Source of the DNA: an uncultured Eubacteriales bacterium
GTDB taxonomy: Bacteria; Bacillota; Clostridia; Oscillospirales; Oscillospiraceae
DNA: 54,321 nucleotides
Assembly (NCBI GenBank): GCA_900544975.1
Contig: UQXI01000018.1
Location: forward strand, 1 to 54,321
Reading direction: 5' to 3'
Below are positions 1-7,250 of this stretch, piece after piece. Position 1 is the first letter of the stretch, and the number at the start of each line of letters is the position of its first letter. The notes beneath the pieces are model-generated. The model saw nothing but the letters and a program-made list of their open reading frames with translations. It ran no database searches and was not told where the DNA came from. A program made the translations under genes and the position numbers.

Positions 1-285
1 CTACCAATACGACCCCTGGGGGAACCCGCGGGGGATCAAGGATGCCAGCGGGAAGGCAATTGCGCAGACGGGGAACCATATTGCCACGTATAACCCGTTC
101 CGGTATCGAGGATATCGGTATGACGTGGATACGGGACTGTATTATTTACAGAGCCGGTATTATGACCCGATGACTTGTCGGTTTGTGAATGCGGATCGGT
201 ATGCAAGTACAGGACAAGGACCTATTGGAAACAATATGTTTTCATATTGTAACAATAGCCCCGTACGGTATGATGACCAAACCGG
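1..285 (+). repeat. Direct repeat of Rhs core, copy 1 (copy 2 at 3173-3457)
   Basis: Positions 1-285 align without gaps to 3173-3457, with roughly nine bases in ten identical by eye. Both encode the end of the Rhs core. Similarity stops where the tips diverge (DDQTG versus DDPTG). The pair is a natural substrate for homologous recombination that would swap tips. Confidence 0.9.
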
Positions 286-754
286 AGCGATGATAAGTGG
301 GCCTGGATATATGTGCGTAAATGATGGTGGACATGCAGGACCCTCAGAAATAGGAGAAGATGATGACACAAGCGTGATAGCTGGCAGACAAAAGAAAGTA
401 AAAAGAAAAGATGACAGACATGGAAATGACCAGAGATCACAGACAGGTGCGCGCGAGAGAAATGTTGGGCACCCAAATGGTGAAGAACATAGCCGAAGGG
501 CGAAGGGAAATCGTGGAGTGCGAAGATCCATGGGGCATCCAGATATTCCTGAACCGATTTTTAGTATACCAAAAATGAATTTGGAGGGGAATTGGTGCAA
601 TGTTATAGAGGGTGGAGCTTTGGCCATTGGTGGTGTGATAGTCCTAGCTATTGTCGTTTTAGATGATGCCACTGTTGTTGGGTGTGCAGATGATGCTGCA
701 ATTCCTATTTTGGGGGAACTAATTAGAAAAGGAGTTGGCATGGTATTTGGGTAG
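2..754 (+). CDS. Rhs/YD-repeat protein, C-terminal part with hydrophobic tip (5' end outside window)
   Basis: This is the last 250 codons of an Rhs-type polymorphic toxin whose start lies left of the window. The first ~90 residues are the conserved Rhs-associated core: YDPWGNPRG, NPFRYRGYRYD, GLYYLQSRYYDP and RFVNADRY, ending near DDQTG. The tip that follows is variable: a basic stretch rich in K, R, H and D, a short ERNVGHPNGEEHS segment, then a hydrophobic segment (GGALAIGGVIVLAIVVL, then DDATVVGCADDAAIPIL) reaching almost to the stop. Rhs proteins encapsulate and deliver a C-terminal toxin. Here the protein ends just after a hydrophobic segment of the kind that often precedes a toxin domain, so the tip is either membrane-active or has lost its effector. 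The core is nearly identical to 3173-3457. The exact toxin type is not recognised. Confidence 0.8.
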   Translation, partial: YQYDPWGNPRGIKDASGKAIAQTGNHIATYNPFRYRGYRYDVDTGLYYLQSRYYDPMTCRFVNADRYASTGQGPIGNNMFSYCNNSPVRYDDQTGAMISGPGYMCVNDGGHAGPSEIGEDDDTSVIAGRQKKVKRKDDRHGNDQRSQTGARERNVGHPNGEEHSRRAKGNRGVRRSMGHPDIPEPIFSIPKMNLEGNWCNVIEGGALAIGGVIVLAIVVLDDATVVGCADDAAIPILGELIRKGVGMVFG

Positions 755-1877
755 TGAGGTAAGGCACTGTTGTAAAATGGAAGGTTTTAACGATATTACT
801 TTTGGTTTATATGTACGAAATGGTGTTCTTTTGGAAACGGGTGAAAATGTTGGAATATCGTATGTTGTAGATGATATTATATTTAATATAGTTGAGGCAG
901 AAGCCGAGAATGTAACGGCTCATACGTATTATGGATTCAGTGAGCTATTATTTCAAATCTCACAAGACGGCGCTGTTGAAAGCATTGAAAGGATACTGTT
1001 CAGGATACTGAATAATGAGGTTGATTTAAGTGGCATTGAAGCACTTAAAAAAAGAAATTTGGGAAAATGCAGGAGAAGGAAACCGGAACAGGCATATTAT
1101 AGACTTCGTGCACCTAAATCCAGGTTGACGGAACCTGTCTGCGGAAGGAGGGGGAATGTAAGATCGTTAGGAAATAATGATATTTCTAGCTGGATGGATA
1201 ATACATATTGTAGCGAAAAACTACTGTGTATTTTGACTGGCGAAATATCTAAAAAGGTAGCGGTACAGGTTGATAAATTACTTAATAGTTATAATATAAG
1301 TCACAGAATTATGTGTCAACATCCAAGTAGATACGCGCATGAATATAATGTAGGATACGACCATATGACTTCTAGATATGGAAATTATAATACTATAGTA
1401 TCATACAGAATAGATATTGCGCGTGCTGATATTCTTAGTCTGGATGCAATAGCTTGCATAATAAGAATGGGCTTAGGGGATGCACTTGCAAGTCGAAATG
1501 CAACGATATTATCACCTGTAATTATAGCAGATTGCATTCCAGAGTTTAGAATATGGGTTAAATGCAGACAGAAAGATTCTGCCGTTATAAGGGATATGGT
1601 TATTAAATGTATTAATTACTGTATTGGAATTGCAGATAGGTGTAGCATACAAACTATTATAGACAGGATGCATGATGAGTATATAAATATAATTAGCGAC
1701 CAGGTAGAGCTAAACAAAATCGCCGGATGGAATTGCCTATATAACATATTTGACGAGATTCCAATGTCAAGGGAAGTTATATGCAGAAATGTTACAATGG
1801 AAAGTATTGCTACACAATATGAAATGTTTTTTAAGTATGGTACACCACAAGTTTATATGTTTAGATCATATGCATAA
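747..1877 (+). CDS. M16-peptidase-like protein with degenerate active site, next to the Rhs tip
   Basis: A 376-residue, AT-rich protein that matches the M16 (insulinase/pitrilysin) fold by eye. Residues ~17-47 read ITFGLYVRNG...ETGENVGISYVVDDIIF, in register with the family's LGVWVRAGS..E..NGISHLLEHMLF. The zinc motif HxxEH is replaced by YVVDD, so catalysis is not expected. Further along, NVRSLGNNDISSWMDNTYCSEKLLCILTGEIS (written in two parts: NVRSLGNNDISSWM and YCSEKLLCILTGEIS) resembles the NV..L...DL..F....Y......L...G.V block that ends the first M16 domain. The C-terminus ITM-type helix before YEMFFKYG fits the end of the second domain. TTG at 747 is chosen because AAAAGGAG lies 12 bases upstream and the homology begins near there; TTG 735 and ATG 777 are alternatives. 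It overlaps the Rhs stop by 8 bases. M16 proteins often work as active/inactive pairs in peptide maturation; a role as immunity or tip-processing partner is only inference. Confidence 0.5.
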   Translation: MGSEVRHCCKMEGFNDITFGLYVRNGVLLETGENVGISYVVDDIIFNIVEAEAENVTAHTYYGFSELLFQISQDGAVESIERILFRILNNEVDLSGIEALKKRNLGKCRRRKPEQAYYRLRAPKSRLTEPVCGRRGNVRSLGNNDISSWMDNTYCSEKLLCILTGEISKKVAVQVDKLLNSYNISHRIMCQHPSRYAHEYNVGYDHMTSRYGNYNTIVSYRIDIARADILSLDAIACIIRMGLGDALASRNATILSPVIIADCIPEFRIWVKCRQKDSAVIRDMVIKCINYCIGIADRCSIQTIIDRMHDEYINIISDQVELNKIAGWNCLYNIFDEIPMSREVICRNVTMESIATQYEMFFKYGTPQVYMFRSYA

Positions 1878-1961
1878 GGTAAAAGCTGTCAAACATCAAG
1901 CGGAGTGGGATGCTCTTGACGCAATATGACAACGTAGCGGCTCCGAAGAAGTGCGAGCCGT

Positions 1962-4025
1962 TTGGCCTACGGGTATCGTGTGCTTTCGGGAATGCCAAAT
2001 AAATTTATTAATAATAGCAATATTCGGAATGGTGGCAGTCCGATTCGGTATACCTACAACTATGATACCATAGGCCGCCTGATTGGCACGGACCAGACAG
2101 GAGGAACGGCAGAGCTGCGGGCGTCGTATCAGTACGATACCAACAACCGACTGACGCGAATGAGTTATTCGATCCCCGGAGTAGTTGACAACGCCACGGA
2201 AAGCTTCTATTATAATGGGGACGGCAATTCGGTTGTAGAGGATCGTACCAATGTAGGAGAAGGCACGTTGAAAGGAATGGCCTTGTTCTCCAACAGCTGG
2301 ATCACGTACAGCTATGATGACCTGTCCCGCCTGACACAGCGACGGGTAGGCAACATTCTGGACGAGCACTACACCTACCTGGCAGGAAGCGAGACAGGAA
2401 CAACCACAACTTTGCCGGAAACCTATTACACAACCCTGAAGGGAAGCAGTACCAAACAGTCGGGGTACCGGTATACGTATGATGTGCGGAACAACATCAC
2501 GCGGATCACGAATCTGAAGGATAACAGCTATATCGCCTACGCCTATGATAAGCTGGGACAGATGCAGTATGCCACAGAATATGCAGCAAATGGCACAGCA
2601 CAGAAGCGGTATAAGTACTATTACGACAATGCAGGGAACCTGACGTCGTGGCGGATCGAGGATGGCACGGCAACGATCATCAAAGAAGAGCATACCTATA
2701 CCTATGGGGATAGCAACTGGAAAGATCTGCTGACGGCCTTTGACGGGCAGAGCATCACGTATGACGCCAACGGGAACCCAACGAAGTACTACAACGGGGG
2801 AACGATGACGTGGCGGAATGGACGCCAATTGGCGAGCTACAGCCTGGGAGGAACCACATACAGCTATGAGTACGACGTAAACGGCCTGCGGACGAGAAAA
2901 ACCAACGCAGACGGCGGGTATACAGAGTATTACATCATAGATGGTCTGCCAGTGGCGGAACAGCGACATTACGACAGCGGCGCAGAGTGGTACACGATGC
3001 GGTATCTGTATGACGAGAGTAACAACCCTGTGGGTTTTGGAATGCAGTATCCAACGGAGACCAAATGGGAGAATTACTATTTTGCAAAGAACGTCCAGGG
3101 AGATATCGTAGCGATCTATCGGTACGACTACAATGCGAGCACACAGAAGCCCTATGGGACCCTGATTGCGACCTACCAATACGACCCCTGGGGGAACCCG
3201 CGGGGGATCAAGGATGCCAGCGGGAAGACAATTGCGCAAACGGCGAACCATGTTGCCACGTATAACCCGTTCCGGTATCGTGGGTATCGGTATGACGGGG
3301 ATACGGGACTGTATTACTTGCAGAGCCGGTATTATGACCCGATGACTTGCCGGTTTGTGAATGCGGATAGGTATGCAAGTACGGGGCAAGGGTTAGCTGG
3401 TTGTAACATGTTTGCATATTGCAACAATAACCCGGTGTGTTATGATGACCCAACAGGTACACGAGCAAATGGGCCAACATTTACGTTTGTGAATGACGGT
3501 GGTGGTGGTTCACCAGATCCACATGACAAAACGGCTGGTATGGTCAATGGTCAGGGAGTACAACCATTTTCTGATGCACCTTTCGGATGGAGTACGTATG
3601 AGCAAGCAGGATGTGGTGTAATTGCAACATACAATATGATGCAACTGCTTGGAGAACTGATGTCACTAGGTGATATTGGGGACGAATATTCCCAAGTGCA
3701 TGGTACACTGCTGGGCGGGATTTTCGGAGTGGCACCATGGCATATTTCCAGCTTTTTACAGACTCATAACATTGAGGCAATTGGCTGTACACGCGCAACT
3801 GAAGTAGAACAAAATATCTCCGAGGGTGATATTGTAATATTTACCGTGCTGAATTCTGTTAAAAATGTAATGCATGGATTCCATACGATGACTGCACAAT
3901 ACAAAGATGGATCATATACTGCATACAACGTATATAATATTAGACATCCATACCAGTATGATTGTTTTGGAGAGATCTACAAAGGGGGTGCTCTTATTGA
4001 AGCGTTTGTCATCAAGGTTGATTGA
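1962..4025 (+). CDS. 5'-truncated Rhs repeat protein with papain-like (C39-type) cysteine-peptidase tip
   Basis: This 687-codon frame opens in the middle of YD repeats with only a TTG and no ribosome site; the same frame has a TAG at 1935. It is therefore a truncated cassette rather than a whole Rhs gene. Residues 1 to ~510 hold many YD repeats and the Rhs core (YDPWGNPRG to RFVNADRY). The tip (~175 residues) has the layout of a papain-like peptidase: YEQAGCGVIATYN with the candidate nucleophile Cys, HGFHTMTAQYKDGS with the candidate His, and a following YNVYN. Such domains occur as Rhs effectors or processing peptidases. The 84 bases after the M16-like gene (1878-1961) carry no frame and look like a recombination junction. 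Likely a silent tip that can be moved into the full-length Rhs gene upstream. Confidence 0.75.
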   Translation: MAYGYRVLSGMPNKFINNSNIRNGGSPIRYTYNYDTIGRLIGTDQTGGTAELRASYQYDTNNRLTRMSYSIPGVVDNATESFYYNGDGNSVVEDRTNVGEGTLKGMALFSNSWITYSYDDLSRLTQRRVGNILDEHYTYLAGSETGTTTTLPETYYTTLKGSSTKQSGYRYTYDVRNNITRITNLKDNSYIAYAYDKLGQMQYATEYAANGTAQKRYKYYYDNAGNLTSWRIEDGTATIIKEEHTYTYGDSNWKDLLTAFDGQSITYDANGNPTKYYNGGTMTWRNGRQLASYSLGGTTYSYEYDVNGLRTRKTNADGGYTEYYIIDGLPVAEQRHYDSGAEWYTMRYLYDESNNPVGFGMQYPTETKWENYYFAKNVQGDIVAIYRYDYNASTQKPYGTLIATYQYDPWGNPRGIKDASGKTIAQTANHVATYNPFRYRGYRYDGDTGLYYLQSRYYDPMTCRFVNADRYASTGQGLAGCNMFAYCNNNPVCYDDPTGTRANGPTFTFVNDGGGGSPDPHDKTAGMVNGQGVQPFSDAPFGWSTYEQAGCGVIATYNMMQLLGELMSLGDIGDEYSQVHGTLLGGIFGVAPWHISSFLQTHNIEAIGCTRATEVEQNISEGDIVIFTVLNSVKNVMHGFHTMTAQYKDGSYTAYNVYNIRHPYQYDCFGEIYKGGALIEAFVIKVD
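3173..3457 (+). repeat. Direct repeat of Rhs core, copy 2
   Basis: Pairs with positions 1-285 at offset 3172. Recombination between the copies would delete the intervening tip and M16-like gene and fuse the upstream Rhs core to the papain-like tip. Confidence 0.9.
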
Positions 4026-4428
4026 GTTTACCTTGTGCTTAGTATTGACGATCTTTTTACTGTCTGGTTGCAACATAGAGAAAAGATTGTATCCATACCA
4101 AATTGCAGAACGGTGGGTCTGCGATGAGCCAGAATTCATATTGGAATATGAGAAAGACGGAAAGGGTCCCTCCTGCGAGAGAATCGTACAAAACGGTAAA
4201 ACCATTTTTGTAGAAATAGGGTATATATCAAATAGGTTTGATATATATAGATATGGGGAATGGAGTAATGATAATAGGATAATGAGCGGAACATGGAAGT
4301 ACTGCGACGAATCTCTTGTATTTTACATTGATGAAGATTTTATATTTGATGGTAAATATAGTTATATAATCTTTGAGAATAAGTCTCGTTTATTATCTGA
4401 TCACTGCTGCGGTATAAGTGGCCAATAA
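3997..4428 (+). CDS. Small lipoprotein, candidate immunity protein for the Rhs tip
   Basis: 143 residues. The start is taken as TTG 3997, which follows AAAGGGGGTG at 3981-3990 at good distance and overlaps the Rhs stop by 29 bases. The N-terminus is a classical lipoprotein signal: KR-rich start, a hydrophobic run, then the lipobox LLSGC with Cys at residue 25. The mature part is acidic and aromatic (AERWVCDEPEFILEYEKDG, SGTWKYCDESLVFYIDED) and looks like a small beta-rich surface domain. Genes directly after Rhs tips usually encode cognate immunity proteins, and a membrane-anchored lipoprotein would suit a toxin acting outside or at the membrane. That role is inferred from position. Base composition is low GC like the rest of the locus. 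Confidence 0.6.
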   Translation: MKRLSSRLIEFTLCLVLTIFLLSGCNIEKRLYPYQIAERWVCDEPEFILEYEKDGKGPSCERIVQNGKTIFVEIGYISNRFDIYRYGEWSNDNRIMSGTWKYCDESLVFYIDEDFIFDGKYSYIIFENKSRLLSDHCCGISGQ

Positions 4429-4712
4429 GCTCCCATCCCAAACAAATGTGTACGCTATTTTTCTCCAGCCTTTTCCCGCACCGATCAAAACCGGGACAAA
4501 GTATTTGACTACAGCTGTCCCCAGACCGAAAATTCTATTCCTTTTGTCGGAAAAAATCGCAAAAATTTGCCAGAGAAAAGTGTGCCTTCTTGCCAAAATG
4601 TCGTACAATGGCCTTAGCAGCATCGAAACTGTGTTGTTGGCAGGAGAATGCTCGAATGTACCCGCAGTGCGCCCAATCCTTTCGGCTTCCGGCGTATCCC
4701 CTCGTTAAAATC

Positions 4713-4754
4713 GCGTCCAGTCTGAGAAATTCAGGCTGGACGCCTTCTTTTTTT
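4713..4754 (+). terminator. Rho-independent terminator of the Rhs locus
   Basis: Stem GCGTCCAG (4713-4720) with CTGGACGC (4736-4743), followed by CTTCTTTTTTT. It ends the rightward transcript of the Rhs/lipoprotein genes, about 290 bases after the last stop. Confidence 0.75.
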
Positions 4755-5017
4755 CGATGAATTTCACGGCCTTCCCACACCGTGCGTCATTGCAAATTGT
4801 TGATTCAGAATGGAAAGCGTGAGGCTTTTCTGATGATACTAATGGCACGGAAAACGTTTCATCTGCCACTCTGTTTGTTGTGTGCGAAATTGTGCCAAAC
4901 CTTGGACATCCGTGTGGCTCAGATTCCTGTTTGACACTTATGTACGACTACCATTGAGTTAATTTATATATTGTTTTCAAGTGGCTCCAAATTATTTTTG
5001 CGTCGAGGCACGGCAAA

Positions 5018-5060
5018 TTTTGTCGAAAATCCTGAATATTTGCGATTTCTGTCGTAAAAT
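5018..5060 (+). promoter_or_regulatory. Putative Spo0A boxes and promoter
   Basis: TTTTGTCGAAAA at 5018-5029 contains a perfect Spo0A box (TGTCGAA). A second near-match, TGTCGTA, lies at 5050-5056 and runs into a possible -10 TAAAAT (5055-5060). The sites sit 33-75 bases before a gene that itself encodes a Spo0A-type DNA-binding domain, which suggests control by Spo0A or self-control. The -35 is poor, as is usual for Spo0A-activated promoters. Confidence 0.5.
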
Positions 5061-5092
5061 CTCCCTATCAATACAAGAAGGGAGACAAAGTT

Positions 5093-5461
5093 ATGGAACA
5101 TACGCGAATCATTCAGGATACGCTTCGGGAGCTGGGTGCGGGCAGGAAACGTGTGACGCAAAGGCGGACCGTGGTTGCCATTCAGCTGGCGCTGGAGGAC
5201 GAAGACCGTCTGCTGCATGTGACGAAGGACATCTATTGTGCAGTAGCCGAAATCTTCGGCTGCAAATGGACTACGGTGGAGCGCAGCATCCGCCTGGTGG
5301 TGAAACGGATTTGGTCAGACAACGCAGAAGGCCTGATCCACATGGCAGGCTATCCCTTGAGCGAAGCGCCTACGGCCTCAGATTTTGTGGAGATTCTCTC
5401 TCACTACATCCGTAAACATGGTGCAGTTGCGGTTCAGGGTTCTCAGGAACCTTCCCCATAA
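5093..5461 (+). CDS. Stand-alone Spo0A C-terminal DNA-binding domain protein (no receiver domain)
   Basis: 122 residues with GGGAG 8 bases before ATG. The whole protein corresponds to the C-terminal effector domain of Spo0A, the master regulator of sporulation. The best-matching part is VAEIFGCKWTTVERSIRLVV (residues ~51-70), in register with the Spo0A recognition region [20 protein letters not shown]. It is followed by KRIW in place of EVAW, then the GLIHMAGYPLSEAPTASDFVEIL block that matches ISSLFGYTVSMTKAKPTNSEFIAM. The phosphoacceptor receiver domain is absent, so it cannot be switched by the phosphorelay in the usual way. It may act as a constitutive binder, a competitor of Spo0A at 0A boxes, or a regulator of another set of genes. 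The upstream 0A-like boxes support a feedback link. It stands alone, with an inverted repeat directly after it. Confidence 0.75.
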   Translation: MEHTRIIQDTLRELGAGRKRVTQRRTVVAIQLALEDEDRLLHVTKDIYCAVAEIFGCKWTTVERSIRLVVKRIWSDNAEGLIHMAGYPLSEAPTASDFVEILSHYIRKHGAVAVQGSQEPSP

Positions 5462-5472
5462 AAGCTGCCGTA

Positions 5473-5522
5473 GATTCCCCCATAGAAAGCCAGAGATTTA
5501 GGCGACTTTCTATGGGGGAGTC
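5473..5522. repeat. Long inverted repeat after the Spo0A-like gene
   Basis: Perfect 13-base arms CCCCCATAGAAAG (5477-5489) and CTTTCTATGGGGG (5506-5518), loop of 16, extended outward to GATT/AGTC with one mismatch. It lies 12 bases after the stop. A following CCTTATAT is a weak T-tract, so it is either an atypical terminator or a small mobile palindrome. Confidence 0.6.
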
Positions 5523-5584
5523 CTTATATCGAAATGAAGTGGAAACGCTCCGCTGCTCATCTTTATAGAAATAGAGAAACGCCA

Positions 5585-5613
5585 TTGACAATATTTGGTA
5601 GAGGCGCTAATGT
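5585..5613 (+). promoter_or_regulatory. Sigma-A-like promoter with no clear gene behind it
   Basis: TTGACA (5585-5590), 17-base spacer, TAATGT (5608-5613). It points right, against the convergent ArsR-type gene. No convincing reading frame follows, so any product would be a short peptide or an antisense RNA. Confidence 0.35.
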
Positions 5614-5717
5614 TTAAGTTGTACAGGAGTTCCAGGAATATACACATCAGAAAGGAATTGGAGGAAGGGATTGCCTGTGCGAAAAAATAGAAAGAAAAAT
5701 GTGTCAAGCGCTTTCTA

Positions 5718-6848
5718 TCATGACTCGATTCGCCTGGCCAATAGATCCTCAAATTCCTGGAAGAACTTGGAGATGGCCTCCAAATCTGTCCGATAGTACG
5801 TGCGTGAAGGCTCCTGCTCTTGGGATAAAAAGCCGTGTTTGGATAGAGCGGCGAGACTTCGGGACATATTGCCGCTGTTGCAGTGGGCTTCGTCTGCCAA
5901 TTGCTGGCAGTAGCTGCGGCCCTGTGCCAGGCGCATTAAGAGGTCCAGACGACTTTTATCGCCCAAGACCCGGAAAGCGCTAGCTACGCTATCCAAATCC
6001 GCGCTGTACATGCGCTTGGAACACTCGGCAACAACGGCACAACCGAAGACAAAAAGATTCCGATCTGGATGGAGAATGGATTCTGATGTTTCAGAATGAA
6101 TCAATGCACAGTCCATCAGAGAGAAGCAGATATGACGTTCGCTGCGAACGGGAGGGGGTTGGTAGCCCATTGTAGAGTCAGCCCAAAAAGACTCCGGCGT
6201 CATAGTCTGGAACTGCTGGGTCCAATAAGCCACCAGAGTTTCCATAAGCCAGGAATGCTCCTTCAGTTTTTCCTCCAGACGCCGGGCGTAGGGGGTAATG
6301 AGTCGCACCAACCGATCCATGCACCCATCGTAATCCTCCAGGATATTTAAAACTTCCACGGCATAATCTGGCGCAAAACCGAGGCGGTATACGTTGCGAA
6401 TCAAAGATTCTTGCCGCTCTCCAGGGGCTAGGGGGACGAACGATGTACCAAAGTATCCGCCGCGTTCCAAGCGGAAGCCCCGTTCTCGAATTTGCTGCCA
6501 GCTGTTTTTTAGAATGGACGCCTCTTCTTCCAGATTGTGGGATTGATGCTCACAAAATGGGAAGGTCATCGTCCAAGCAAGAGTCGTGGCATCTTGGGAA
6601 CTGCCTGGCTCCCGTTTGGAGAAAAAGTACTGAATTTCCGGATCCTCCAGGTCTACATCCCGGCAGACGGTTTGAATGATCTTCTGCAGACATTCTAAGC
6701 GCCGCCGCCAGGTGTCATCCAGGCCTTTTCGGTAAAGGCGCAGCATGGTGTCGCGCACTTCCAGCATGGAGATGCCGTTCACGTATTTTACCAGCATGCC
6801 AACGGTTTCATATAGCATATACGGCTGGGTGTCTAAAATGATGCTCAT
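5718..6848 (-). CDS. ArsR-family winged-helix regulator with long N-terminal domain
   Basis: 376 residues, with AAGGAGG 5 bases before ATG. The C-terminal ~85 residues are an ArsR-type winged helix: VASAFRVLGDKSRLDLLMRL, then CQQLADEAHCNSGNMSRSLAALSKHGFL (recognition helix around NMSRSLAAL), then a wing ending in YYRTD. The N-terminal ~290 residues are a long, mostly helical region of unknown role that probably senses a ligand or mediates dimer formation. ArsR proteins are generally repressors released by a metal or small molecule. No metal-binding CxC motif is evident in the helix. It stands alone, and a dyad covers its own -10, so autoregulation is likely. The regulated target cannot be named. 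Confidence 0.75.
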   Translation of the reverse strand: MSIILDTQPYMLYETVGMLVKYVNGISMLEVRDTMLRLYRKGLDDTWRRRLECLQKIIQTVCRDVDLEDPEIQYFFSKREPGSSQDATTLAWTMTFPFCEHQSHNLEEEASILKNSWQQIRERGFRLERGGYFGTSFVPLAPGERQESLIRNVYRLGFAPDYAVEVLNILEDYDGCMDRLVRLITPYARRLEEKLKEHSWLMETLVAYWTQQFQTMTPESFWADSTMGYQPPPVRSERHICFSLMDCALIHSETSESILHPDRNLFVFGCAVVAECSKRMYSADLDSVASAFRVLGDKSRLDLLMRLAQGRSYCQQLADEAHCNSGNMSRSLAALSKHGFLSQEQEPSRTYYRTDLEAISKFFQEFEDLLARRIES

Positions 6849-7250
6849 AGTACCTCCTTGGGTGAGATGGCGGAAGGGGGTGAAATGTGGAGCAGCAGGG
6901 TGCTGCCGTTTGGTATTTTGCTTACTTAGATTATAAAACTAAGAATACGTCCATGTCAAGGAGGCTGCAAAAACAATTGCGTATTTACTGTGAAATGTTC
7001 GCATTTTAACAGATTTGCATGGCGGACCGGCGCCGTATGGTTGCTCTGTGTTTCCAGCGGCGGAGTATGGATGGGGAGGACGCCTGTAAATTTGTTCACA
7101 ATTTATTCTGTCTTTTTCCCATGGCCTATGGTATAATACCCAAGATTGGAACATTGCCCAGGGCTACATTGGCCGGGGCAGGAAGATGTATGTTCATGTG
7201 CCTGTGGGGTGCATGTTGAAATTTGTTTCGGAAGAAAGGGCAAGACGATC
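6849..7250. other. Divergent intergenic region between the ArsR-type gene and secA
   Basis: Holds the minus-strand promoter/operator at 6925-6959 and a likely rightward -10 TATAAT at 7132-7137 for secA with a weak -35. The frame of secA stays open back to 7146, but its conserved N-terminus starts only at 7251. Confidence 0.5.
6925..6959 (-). promoter_or_regulatory. Promoter of the ArsR-type gene with overlapping dyad operator
   Basis: Read leftward: -35 TTGACA (6959-6954), 18-base spacer, -10 TATAAT (6935-6930). The dyad CTTAG-N9-CTAAG (6925-6943) covers the -10, the usual place for an ArsR-family operator. Autorepression is the simple reading. Confidence 0.6.

Larger units (their letters stand above)
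4429..5092. other. Gene-free stretch between the Rhs locus and the Spo0A-like gene
   Basis: No convincing coding region. It holds the rho-independent terminator at 4713-4754, an AT-rich stretch around 4960-5000, and the Spo0A-box-like sites described separately. A 96-codon frame at 4418-4708 has no ribosome site and no recognisable features. Confidence 0.6.

Noticed and set aside
1896..3389. 497-codon open frame on the minus strand
   Set aside because: Antisense to the Rhs YD repeats, with repetitive composition and no start signals.
4418..4708. 96-codon frame after the Rhs lipoprotein
   Set aside because: No ribosome site, low complexity, no relation to known proteins.
5608..5790. Short frames (26 and ~41 codons) behind the orphan promoter
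   Set aside because: One overlaps the -10; the other has a fair ribosome site but runs antisense into the ArsR-type gene. Evidence too thin to list.
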